Source: CAYHWW01 sp964360145
Lineage (GTDB): Bacteria; Bdellovibrionota; UBA1018; CAYHWW01
Assembly (NCBI GenBank): GCA_964360145.1
Contig: CAYHWW010000127.1
Span: 1-9,869, forward strand
DNA length: 9,869 nucleotides
Direction: 5' to 3'
Made by a program: the position numbers and the translations under genes. Under the pieces are notes generated by a model, which was given only the letters and a program-made list of their open reading frames with translations, did not search any database and had not been told where the DNA came from. This document shows positions 1 to 4,946 of the stretch, piece by piece (within the stretch, counting starts at the first letter, position 1; each line of letters opens with the position of its first letter).

Positions 1-54
1 AGTGGAGTTAGCGCTGAGCGTGCTGCGCGCAGGGCTCAGGCCGTAGTGGCTTGA
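1..54 (+). CDS. Possible 3' end of an upstream gene (partial)
   Basis: Frame 1 is open from the window edge to a TGA at 52-54 and reads SGVSAERAARRAQAVVA, an Ala/Arg-rich tail that could be the C-terminus of a protein starting outside the window. Frame 2 is also open, to a TAG at 44-46, so the choice of frame is not secure. The stretch is GC-rich, unlike the AT-rich DNA that follows, which fits coding sequence ending here. No family can be named from 17 residues. Confidence 0.25.
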   Translation, partial: SGVSAERAARRAQAVVA

Positions 55-108
55 GTACGCGAGGTTTATTGATTGAGGTCAATTTAGGTTGCCCAAGAGA
101 TATATTTT

Positions 109-137
109 CTGACGCCGGAAAATCGATTGAACATAAT
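109..137 (+). promoter_or_regulatory. Candidate sigma70-type promoter of the PadR operon
   Basis: CTGACG (109-114) resembles a -35 box (4 of 6), and CATAAT (132-137) resembles a -10 box (5 of 6), with a 17-bp spacer. They lie in an AT-rich stretch 25 bp upstream of the PadR start codon. This is a match by eye only; other pairings are possible. Confidence 0.35.
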
Positions 138-138
138 A

Positions 139-148
139 CATTGCAATG
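139..148. promoter_or_regulatory. 10-bp perfect palindrome, possible PadR operator
   Basis: CATTGCAATG is its own reverse complement. It lies directly after the candidate -10 box and 13 bp before the PadR start codon. PadR proteins commonly repress their own operon from dyad sites overlapping the promoter, so this is the natural operator candidate. A 10-bp palindrome can occur by chance, and the site is not a clear match to the ATGT-N8-ACAT pattern reported for some PadR proteins. Confidence 0.3.
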
Positions 149-161
149 CTAGGTATCTTGT

Positions 162-518
162 ATGGCTGCTGCAACGGACAATTGGAAAACACAAATCCGT
201 AAGGGCTACCTCGAGCTGTGCATCCTCCAGCTCATCAAGCATCAGGGCAAGGTTTACGGGTTTGATCTGCTCGAGCAGCTCTCCGCGGTGTCACTCGAAG
301 TGAAAGAAGGAACGCTCTATCCGCTGTTGAATAGAATGAGCGCCGACGGTCTGCTGGCGGCGACGTGGGACACAGAAAATCTCAAAGGCCATCCACGAAA
401 GTTTTATTCACTGACTAAAGATGGTTCGCGGTTCCTGGAAGAGATGGGCCAAGCGTTTATGCAGATGGTGGCTATTTATCAAAAATTAGGAAAACCAAAG
501 AAGGGGGGCTCGCTATGA
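162..518 (+). CDS. PadR family transcriptional regulator
   Basis: A 118-residue cytoplasmic DNA-binding protein that matches the short PadR class, with a winged-helix domain and little C-terminal extension. The family signature is clear: RKGYLELCILQLI near residues 13-25 (first helix), YGFDLLEQL at 32-40, the recognition-helix region KEGTLYPLLNRM at 48-59, and the wing with GHPRKFYSLTKDG at about 76-88. The ATG at 162 is preceded by a weak AGG at 151-153. The stop overlaps the next start as ATGA (515-518), so the two genes are translationally coupled. PadR regulators paired with HAAS-domain membrane proteins are a recurrent arrangement in which the regulator usually represses the pair in response to envelope stress or small ligands. 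The ligand is unknown here. The family call is secure; regulation of the operon is inferred. Confidence 0.93.
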   Translation: MAAATDNWKTQIRKGYLELCILQLIKHQGKVYGFDLLEQLSAVSLEVKEGTLYPLLNRMSADGLLAATWDTENLKGHPRKFYSLTKDGSRFLEEMGQAFMQMVAIYQKLGKPKKGGSL

Positions 519-1432
519 CAAGCGATCCAAGACTTGAAAGCTATTTGACTTCACTCGAACAGGTGCTCAGACCGTTTCCGGTAAGCGACCGAGCAGAAAT
601 CGTGACCGAAATTAAGAGTCACGTCCTTTCAGCACTCGAGCGCGATCCGCAGACAAGGCTTGACACGGTGCTTGCCGCGCTGGGTGAGCCCGAGACCGTC
701 GCTAATCGCTATCTCATTGAGCGCGGGCTCAAGCCGACGAAACCGCCCATCAGCCCTGTGGTTAAATGGGTGGTCATCGGCTTCCTGGGAACTTTTGCCA
801 TGATCCTGATTTTCGCTGGGATCATCGTTACGAGATTCACGCCGCTTCTTCATGTTGATGACTTAAAGGATAAAGTTTCTCTTTTTGGCGGTCTGATCGA
901 AGTAGATGGTGAGGACGGTAGGGTTTTAATCAGCGGCTCATTTGGAGATGGGTGGCACGGCGCAAAAAATTCCTTCGAGGGATCAGTGCCCGTCACTAAA
1001 GGGCAAAGCATCTCCATTAAATTCGGGAATGGAAAACTTGAAGTCACTAACGCCGAGGATTCAAAACTGTCATGGAATTGCAGCAGCCGCAGTTCCCAAC
1101 ACTCTACGCCGAAACCGACGGCTGATAAAAATGGTGTCGGTCTCGATCTGACTGCGCTCTCGTGGGTAAAGTGCGAACTCTCTGTTCCTGAGGATGCAAA
1201 TCTTGCAATCAATGGCTCGAACGGAAAACTTGAATTCGATGAGCCGCGCTACAATTTTGCTGCGAATCTCACAAATGGAAAAGTGGAAATCAACCCGGAC
1301 GACGACCAAGCTTATCATTACGAACTTGCTGTTACGAATGGGAAGACCGACTCCTTCGCGTCTTCGGATAAAACAGGCGCATATTCTGTCGCTATTCATC
1401 TAGTCAACGGCAAGATCAGCCGCAAAAAGTGA
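515..1432 (+). CDS. HAAS-domain one-pass membrane protein with NGK-repeat C-terminal domain
   Basis: A 305-residue protein. Residues 1-75 look like a HAAS (DUF1700-type) alpha-helical domain: LESYLTSLEQVL, then DRAEIVTEIKSHV, then LGEPETVANRYL, the usual spacing for this family. One membrane helix lies at about 83-106. The remaining 200 residues are strand-rich and probably outside the membrane, with the HAAS part cytosolic. This part repeats an NGK turn at residues 172, 236, 254, 275 and 298 (GNGKLEV, SNGKLEF, TNGKVEI, TNGKTDS, VNGKIS), which suggests stacked strands like the DUF4097-type putative adhesin or beta-helix domains. Two cysteines, C189 and C220, lie in this part. A strong AAGGGGGG ribosome site (501-508) precedes the ATG, and the gene overlaps padR by 4 bp. 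HAAS domains are thought to connect PadR regulators with membrane outputs; the exact role is unknown. Confidence 0.85.
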   Translation: MTSDPRLESYLTSLEQVLRPFPVSDRAEIVTEIKSHVLSALERDPQTRLDTVLAALGEPETVANRYLIERGLKPTKPPISPVVKWVVIGFLGTFAMILIFAGIIVTRFTPLLHVDDLKDKVSLFGGLIEVDGEDGRVLISGSFGDGWHGAKNSFEGSVPVTKGQSISIKFGNGKLEVTNAEDSKLSWNCSSRSSQHSTPKPTADKNGVGLDLTALSWVKCELSVPEDANLAINGSNGKLEFDEPRYNFAANLTNGKVEINPDDDQAYHYELAVTNGKTDSFASSDKTGAYSVAIHLVNGKISRKK

Positions 1433-1441
1433 GGTGCCGTC

Positions 1442-2011
1442 ATGAACTCTGAACCATTGCTTTCAGCGTATGCGTCTTTAGGAAGAAGGTTCCTAGCCTT
1501 GCTTCTGGACTTGATGATTTTATTCATCCCTTGCGCGATAGCGGGCCATGTTATTCCTGTGGTCGGCAGCTTAGTCGTTTTATTTTTCTACGCTCCGATT
1601 TTGGAGTCTTCTGAAATACGTGCGACGCTGGGGAAACACCTAGTAGGTATCCAAGTCACCGATCCAATGGGGCGTCGTATTTCGCTTCGAGCGGCAATGG
1701 TTCGGAATGTTCTGAAGTTTGTTTCTTCGATGTTGCTGTTCATTGGCTTTTTCTTCGCTCTCTTCACTCAAAAGAAGCAGGCGCTTCATGACCTGCTCGC
1801 GGATACTTTAGTGGTGTATGGAAGAAGCGAACGTCCTATTGCTGACGCTTGGATGGCAAGCGTCCGAGAGCTATTCCGTTCGGGCCCTTTGTCGGCAAAT
1901 GAATCATTTTCTGCCCTTTCGCAACTTGAGCGTCTTCAGGCACTTCGTGACAAAGGCACCATTACAGAAGAAGAATTCCAGGAGCAGAAACAAAAAATTC
2001 TTTCGGGATAA
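1442..2011 (+). CDS. RDD family membrane protein with C-terminal SHOCT motif
   Basis: A 189-residue protein. The RDD domain covers about residues 9-127: RRFLALLLDLMIL (the paired Arg and the intramembrane Asp), ATLGKHLVGIQVTD followed by GRRISLRAAMVRNVLKF, and KKQALHDLLADTLVV at the end. Hydrophobic helices lie at about 16-35, 38-54 and 93-109. After a linker, residues 160-188 form a SHOCT motif (short C-terminal domain: LERLQALRDKGTITEEEFQEQK), commonly found at the end of membrane proteins and thought to mediate oligomerisation. RDD proteins are poorly characterised; transport or ion-exchange roles have been proposed. A GAGG (1431-1434) overlapping the previous stop sits 7 bp from the ATG, so this is the third gene of the PadR operon. 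RDD and SHOCT together after a PadR-HAAS pair suggests a membrane-stress module. Confidence 0.9.
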   Translation: MNSEPLLSAYASLGRRFLALLLDLMILFIPCAIAGHVIPVVGSLVVLFFYAPILESSEIRATLGKHLVGIQVTDPMGRRISLRAAMVRNVLKFVSSMLLFIGFFFALFTQKKQALHDLLADTLVVYGRSERPIADAWMASVRELFRSGPLSANESFSALSQLERLQALRDKGTITEEEFQEQKQKILSG

Positions 2012-2025
2012 GTAGAACGGCGTCC

Positions 2026-2054
2026 TTGTAAGAAAGCAGATATCCGCATATGAC
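2026..2054 (+). promoter_or_regulatory. Weak candidate promoter for the 2075 gene cluster
   Basis: TTGTAA (2026-2031) and TATGAC (2049-2054) are separated by 17 bp, each a 4-of-6 match to the sigma70 boxes. They sit in the 63-bp gap after the RDD gene, where base composition also changes, which makes a new transcription unit plausible. No convincing terminator is visible after the RDD stop, so read-through is equally possible. Confidence 0.25.
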
Positions 2055-2064
2055 ACTACGCATT

Positions 2065-2070
2065 GGAGGG
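2065..2070 (+). promoter_or_regulatory. Ribosome binding site fixing the start at GTG 2075
   Basis: GGAGGG lies 4 bp before GTG 2075. A TTG at 2063 in the same frame would overlap this site and lacks one of its own, and ATG 2050 and ATG 2071 are in other frames. The GTG start also gives a clean signal peptide. Confidence 0.6.
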
Positions 2071-2074
2071 ATGC

Positions 2075-2887
2075 GTGCGGGGAGCGATTCTTTTCTGTTT
2101 ACTCGTGCTGAGCTACGCCCTCGCACCGGCTCACGCCCAGGAGGGCCCCGTGGTGGACTGGGCCCAGTTCCGCACGGGGTTTGAGTACAGTGTGGGCTCT
2201 TGCCCGTGCTTTCGCACCACCGTTGCCGCGACGTTAGCCACTGGCGAAGTGCGCGTGGGGGATTTGGTCGTGGGCAGCGATGGCTTTGTCGCCTTCCGCC
2301 ATGCCACGGTCCCCATTTACGACGTTGAGCGCTCCCGTCTGCAAGAATGGGTTATTGGGGGCATCCGTGCGTTGCACGGCCCCACGGGCCTCGGCGTGCT
2401 CTTTGATGGCGTGACCGTCGGCACCCGCATGGATCTCGGCTACAGCGACGTCATCAGCACCCATGTCGCTTTGCTGTGGCGCTTTTTTCAGGATCATGAA
2501 TTTTCGCTGCAGCTCTTCGGCGGCTATGGTTACGACGCCTATCGCTTGAATCTCATCAACGAGGTGGAGCGCCACCGGGTCACTGTGGGCGGTGCGGTGA
2601 ATTGGGACCATGAAAACCTCCGCCTGAGAGTGCGTGGCGTTTTCGCGCCGGACTCGGGCACGGGCTTCGCGCCGGAATCCGCCCGGGTGGATGCGAGACT
2701 GGCCGCGCTCCTGCGGTTCAGGGCCTTTGAGGTGTGGCGCATGGGCGTCGGTCTCGAGGGTGGCTTTGAGCATGATCCGTGGCGCAGGCTGTTCGGTCTA
2801 GCGCCAGACCAGCTTACTGCTCAATTTTTCATTGAAGTCTCCGGTGCCTCAGAGCTGCCCGCGGAGCTGGGGCCCGTGTATGAATAA
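2075..2887 (+). CDS. Exported beta-rich protein, possible outer-membrane barrel
   Basis: From GTG 2075 the product is 270 residues. Residues 1-21 are a signal peptide (MRGAILFCLLVLSYALAPAHA, cleavage before QE), so it is exported by Sec. The mature part contains no long hydrophobic helix. From about residue 100 it has alternating polar and nonpolar runs with Gly and aromatic residues typical of transmembrane beta strands, such as HVALLWRFF, FSLQLFGGYGYDAYRL, RVTVGGAVNWD, LRLRVRGVF, VDARLAALLRFRAF and MGVGLEGGFEHD. C43 and C45 form a CPC pair. The final residue is not the Phe usual in BAM-dependent barrels (it ends VYE), which weakens the barrel idea. I do not recognise a family. It overlaps the following lipoprotein gene by 8 bp, so the two are co-translated and may act together at the cell surface. 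Confidence 0.72.
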   Translation: MRGAILFCLLVLSYALAPAHAQEGPVVDWAQFRTGFEYSVGSCPCFRTTVAATLATGEVRVGDLVVGSDGFVAFRHATVPIYDVERSRLQEWVIGGIRALHGPTGLGVLFDGVTVGTRMDLGYSDVISTHVALLWRFFQDHEFSLQLFGGYGYDAYRLNLINEVERHRVTVGGAVNWDHENLRLRVRGVFAPDSGTGFAPESARVDARLAALLRFRAFEVWRMGVGLEGGFEHDPWRRLFGLAPDQLTAQFFIEVSGASELPAELGPVYE

Positions 2888-3818
2888 CTCAATGGCAGTT
2901 ATTGCATCTCTACTCTTCATTTCGTCAGCGGCGGTCAGTGGCTGCAGCGATGCGGACATTCGTTACCAAACCGTGCGTGCGGCATGCGCGGGGGCGCAAC
3001 CCCGCAACGCCCAGAGCGAGGCATTGGATTTGTCTTCTGAGTCTCTCCTCACCCCTGAATGCAAAGCGGCCTTGAACGCCGTTTTAAGCCCCAAAATGGA
3101 TGAGGCCAGCTTTGCCATGGCCCCCGCGGGTTACAGGGACCGGTTTCTCGAAGCATTTGCGGCTGTCGCCACGGTGCCCCTTAAGCTCCCCGCGGACTAC
3201 AGCGTGTTGGGCAAGGGACGCGGTATTGTTCCATTGTCACTCATATGCATTCTTGAGGGGCAAAAGCACGATGGGGCGTGTCTGGGCGGGCAAACGTCTT
3301 GTCCTCTCGGGGCGGATGACCCAGAGCTTGAAAACTGCAACCTCTTTCATTTTCTTCTCGATGTGGTGGATCACTACCGGTACGGCGGCCTCTACAGCGC
3401 TAAGGACCCTGACATATTCGGCGAGAACAGCTATGAGTCTGATTTGACAACAACGGTTAGTGTTTATGGTAAATTTTGGCCAGGCACCGGTGCATCCGGC
3501 ACATTGCTTTCGTCCATGCACAGGGCCGCGGGGCTGGCCCATGAGGCCCTTCATTCGCGCAACTATGTGCACATCACCTGCAACGGTTTTGACTGCGACC
3601 CCGAGCTCAACGGGCCCTACGGCTTCGAAGCCATCATCGCTGAAGCCTTTGTCCGTGGGGGCTGGGGAGAGATCAGTATTGACCCCTTTACCCCGCGGTT
3701 TCCGCACAAGACCTTGACGACTTGTTGGCTTTCTCCTGCCGGATCCTACAGGGCCGCATCGCACGGCTGCCTCCAGATGTTGCCGCTGGGTATCGTATTT
3801 TCGCCTGTGATGACGTGA
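2880..3818 (+). CDS. Lipoprotein with HEALH zincin-like motif; reading frame probably shifted near its end
   Basis: ATG 2880 gives 312 residues beginning with a lipoprotein signal: a hydrophobic stretch (AVIASLLFISSAA) and the lipobox VSGC, with lipidated C22. An in-frame TTG at 2832 would bury this signal, so it is rejected. Residues 221-225 are HEALH, matching the HExxH zinc site of metalloproteases, with E250 and E255 downstream as possible third ligands (gluzincin-like). The protein is Cys-rich (C36, C61, C123, C134, C141, C153, C234, C239, C282, C297), suggesting disulfides in the periplasm or at the surface. The start overlaps the previous gene by 8 bp. The last 40 or so residues in this frame look less natural than the alternative frame ending at 3865, which would give about 328 residues. 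Protease activity is inferred only from HExxH; no named family is recognised. Confidence 0.75.
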   Translation: MNNSMAVIASLLFISSAAVSGCSDADIRYQTVRAACAGAQPRNAQSEALDLSSESLLTPECKAALNAVLSPKMDEASFAMAPAGYRDRFLEAFAAVATVPLKLPADYSVLGKGRGIVPLSLICILEGQKHDGACLGGQTSCPLGADDPELENCNLFHFLLDVVDHYRYGGLYSAKDPDIFGENSYESDLTTTVSVYGKFWPGTGASGTLLSSMHRAAGLAHEALHSRNYVHITCNGFDCDPELNGPYGFEAIIAEAFVRGGWGEISIDPFTPRFPHKTLTTCWLSPAGSYRAASHGCLQMLPLGIVFSPVMT

Positions 3819-3865
3819 CTCCACGGGAGTGGGCTCGCCGCCTCGATCTGCCATGGGAAGAATGA
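3683..3865 (+). other. Alternative-frame continuation of the lipoprotein gene (frameshift candidate)
   Basis: In the frame one base back from the lipoprotein gene, a TGA at 3680-3682 is followed by 60 open codons to TGA 3863-3865. The translation includes LDDLLAFSCRILQGRIAR, YRIFACDDVTPREWARR and LDLPWEE, which looks like ordinary charged, helical protein sequence. It has no start codon of its own with a ribosome site. The stop overlaps ATG 3862 of msrB as ATGA, the same kind of junction as at 515-518. The simplest reading is that the lipoprotein originally ended here and a base was lost between about 3683 and 3712; the C-runs at 3683-3686 and 3691-3694 are candidate sites. This could be a sequencing error, a real mutation, or less likely programmed slippage. 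Confidence 0.5.
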
Positions 3866-4248
3866 CTGTCCTAGATGAAGCGCAGTGGAAGAAAAAACTC
3901 ACCCCCGAGCAGTTTCAGGTGCTGCGGGAGGGGGGTACTGATCGACCCTTCACCGGCAAGTTCTACAAGCACCACGAGACGGGCATCTACGTCTGCGGCG
4001 CCTGCGGCAACCCCTTATTCAAGTCCGACACCAAGTTCGAGTCAGGCAGTGGCTGGCCTAGTTTTTGGCAAGCCGTCGACCCCAAGGCCGTGAAGCTTGT
4101 TGAAGACAACAAGCATGGCATGCATCGCATCGAAGCGCGCTGTGCCCGTTGTGGCAGCCACTTGGGCCACGTCTTCGACGATGGGCCGGCGCCTTCGGGC
4201 AAGCGTTTCTGCATCAATTCGATGTCGTTGGATTTTAAGAAGAAATGA
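3862..4248 (+). CDS. msrB: Peptide-methionine (R)-S-oxide reductase MsrB
   Basis: Reduces the R form of methionine sulfoxide in oxidised proteins, restoring methionine, with thioredoxin as the usual electron donor. From ATG 3862 there are 128 residues, the normal length for a stand-alone MsrB. All hallmarks are present: LTPEQFQVLREGGTDRPFTGKF near the start, CGACG and CARCG (two CxxC pairs binding structural zinc), FESGSGWPSFW, HLGHVFDDGP, and the active-site Cys in GKRFCINSMSL near the C-terminus. No signal peptide is seen, so it acts in the cytoplasm. In-frame starts at GTG 3829 and ATG 3853 are possible. ATG 3862 is preferred because family members begin close to this point and it forms an ATGA overlap with the alternative-frame stop upstream. 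Its own Shine-Dalgarno site is poor, so translation may depend on coupling. Confidence 0.95.
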   Translation: MTVLDEAQWKKKLTPEQFQVLREGGTDRPFTGKFYKHHETGIYVCGACGNPLFKSDTKFESGSGWPSFWQAVDPKAVKLVEDNKHGMHRIEARCARCGSHLGHVFDDGPAPSGKRFCINSMSLDFKKK

Positions 4249-4252
4249 TCGC

Positions 4253-4819
4253 CTAAAGCTCGCCGTGGTTCGCGACGATGCGGCTGATGAGGCCGAAGCT
4301 GACGGCTTCTTCAGGGTCCATCCAATTATCCCGATCGGTGGCCTGGCGCACTTCTTCCACGGGGCGGCCGGTCTCTTTGGCATAGAGTTGGTTGATGCGT
4401 TCCCGTATCTTGATGATGTCTTTGGCGTGAATCTCGATTTCCGAGGCAGAGCCGCGGATCATGCCGGACACCAGGGGTTGGTGGATCAAGAACTTGGAGT
4501 TGGGGAAGGCCAGCCGATTCTCTTTTTTGGCGGCCAGCGCGATGATGGAGCCCATGCTGGCGGCAAGCCCCGTGACGATGGTTTTGATGTCACAGCGGAT
4601 GAAGCGCAGGGTATCGAAGATGGAGAAGCCGCTCGTGACTTCGCCGCCGGGGGAGTTGATGTAAACGTGGATGGGCTTTTTTTCGTCATGGGCTTCCATG
4701 GCGAGGAGTTCCCGGTTCACGCGCTCAGCGAGCTCCGAGCCCACAGGGCCATGGATTTGCACGATGCGTTTTTGGAAGAGGACTTCGTCGATGGGGGTGA
4801 AGAAGGGATATTTGCTCAT
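4253..4819 (-). CDS. clpP: ATP-dependent Clp protease proteolytic subunit
   Basis: A serine peptidase (family S14) that assembles into a barrel and degrades proteins fed by an AAA+ unfoldase such as ClpX or ClpA. The 188 residues include the catalytic triad: S88 in GLAASMGS, H113 in LIHQP and D164 in TDRDNWMD. Other family features are YINSPGGEVTSG (oxyanion region, about 53-64) and the helix bearing IKIRERINQLYAKETGRP. ATG 4819 is chosen because the only longer start, TTG 4846, falls inside the arm of the inverted repeat; the ribosome site for 4819 is weak. Neither clpX nor tig lies next to it, unlike many clpP genes, so it could be a paralogue. Only 23 bp separate the start from the inverted repeat, so its promoter must lie in the repeat or upstream in the preceding gene. 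It converges on msrB with 4 bp between stops. Confidence 0.95.
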   Translation of the reverse strand: MSKYPFFTPIDEVLFQKRIVQIHGPVGSELAERVNRELLAMEAHDEKKPIHVYINSPGGEVTSGFSIFDTLRFIRCDIKTIVTGLAASMGSIIALAAKKENRLAFPNSKFLIHQPLVSGMIRGSASEIEIHAKDIIKIRERINQLYAKETGRPVEEVRQATDRDNWMDPEEAVSFGLISRIVANHGEL

Positions 4820-4842
4820 AGTTGAGCCAGTGTACCTCGTTG

Positions 4843-4944
4843 CCAAAAGGTACGCCGTTACTTTTTAAGACTCACTGCGTCATGGTGTTGTAGTTTCAAT
4901 GTCTTGATGCAGTGAGTCTTAAAAAGTAACGGCGTACCTTTTGG
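4843..4944. repeat. Perfect 36-bp inverted repeat with 30-nt loop (terminator or mobile repeat)
   Basis: The left arm 4843-4878 (starting CCAAAAGGTACGCC, ending GACTCACTGC) and the right arm 4909-4944 are exact reverse complements. The loop is 4879-4908. The right end lies 2 bp after the stop codon of the 620-residue gene on the minus strand, and the left end is 23 bp from the clpP start. Each outer end has an A-tract/T-tract pair (AAAAGG and CCTTTT), so the stem could act as a bidirectional intrinsic terminator. It is much longer than a usual terminator stem, so a dispersed repeat or MITE-like element is an alternative. No target-site duplication is visible in the bases flanking the arms. 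As RNA it would form one very stable hairpin between the two genes. Confidence 0.95.
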
Positions 4945-4946
4945 TC

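Noticed and set aside
14..39. Stem CTGAGC/GCTCAG enclosing the palindrome CTGCGCGCAG
   Set aside because: It has no following T-run to act as a terminator and probably lies in coding sequence of an upstream gene.
69..82. TTGA-N6-TCAA dyad and two nearby GAGGT copies upstream of padR
   Set aside because: The arms are only 4-5 bp in AT-rich DNA, as expected by chance.
2234..2773. Minus-strand open frame of 179 codons
   Set aside because: It lies wholly inside the exported beta-rich gene, whose frame has a ribosome site and signal peptide; no domain or start signal supports the antisense frame.
2832..2879. TTG start for the lipoprotein gene
   Set aside because: It would place 16 extra residues before the lipoprotein signal and overlap the previous gene by 56 bp; ATG 2880 gives a clean lipobox.
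3237..3902. Minus-strand open frame of 221 codons across the lipoprotein and msrB junction
   Set aside because: It covers two opposite-strand genes with recognisable motifs and contains none itself; a high-GC antisense artefact.
4097..4825. Long plus-strand open frame (242 codons) antisense to clpP
   Set aside because: It is a mirror of the clpP coding strand; the minus-strand frame has a complete catalytic triad and this one resembles no protein family.
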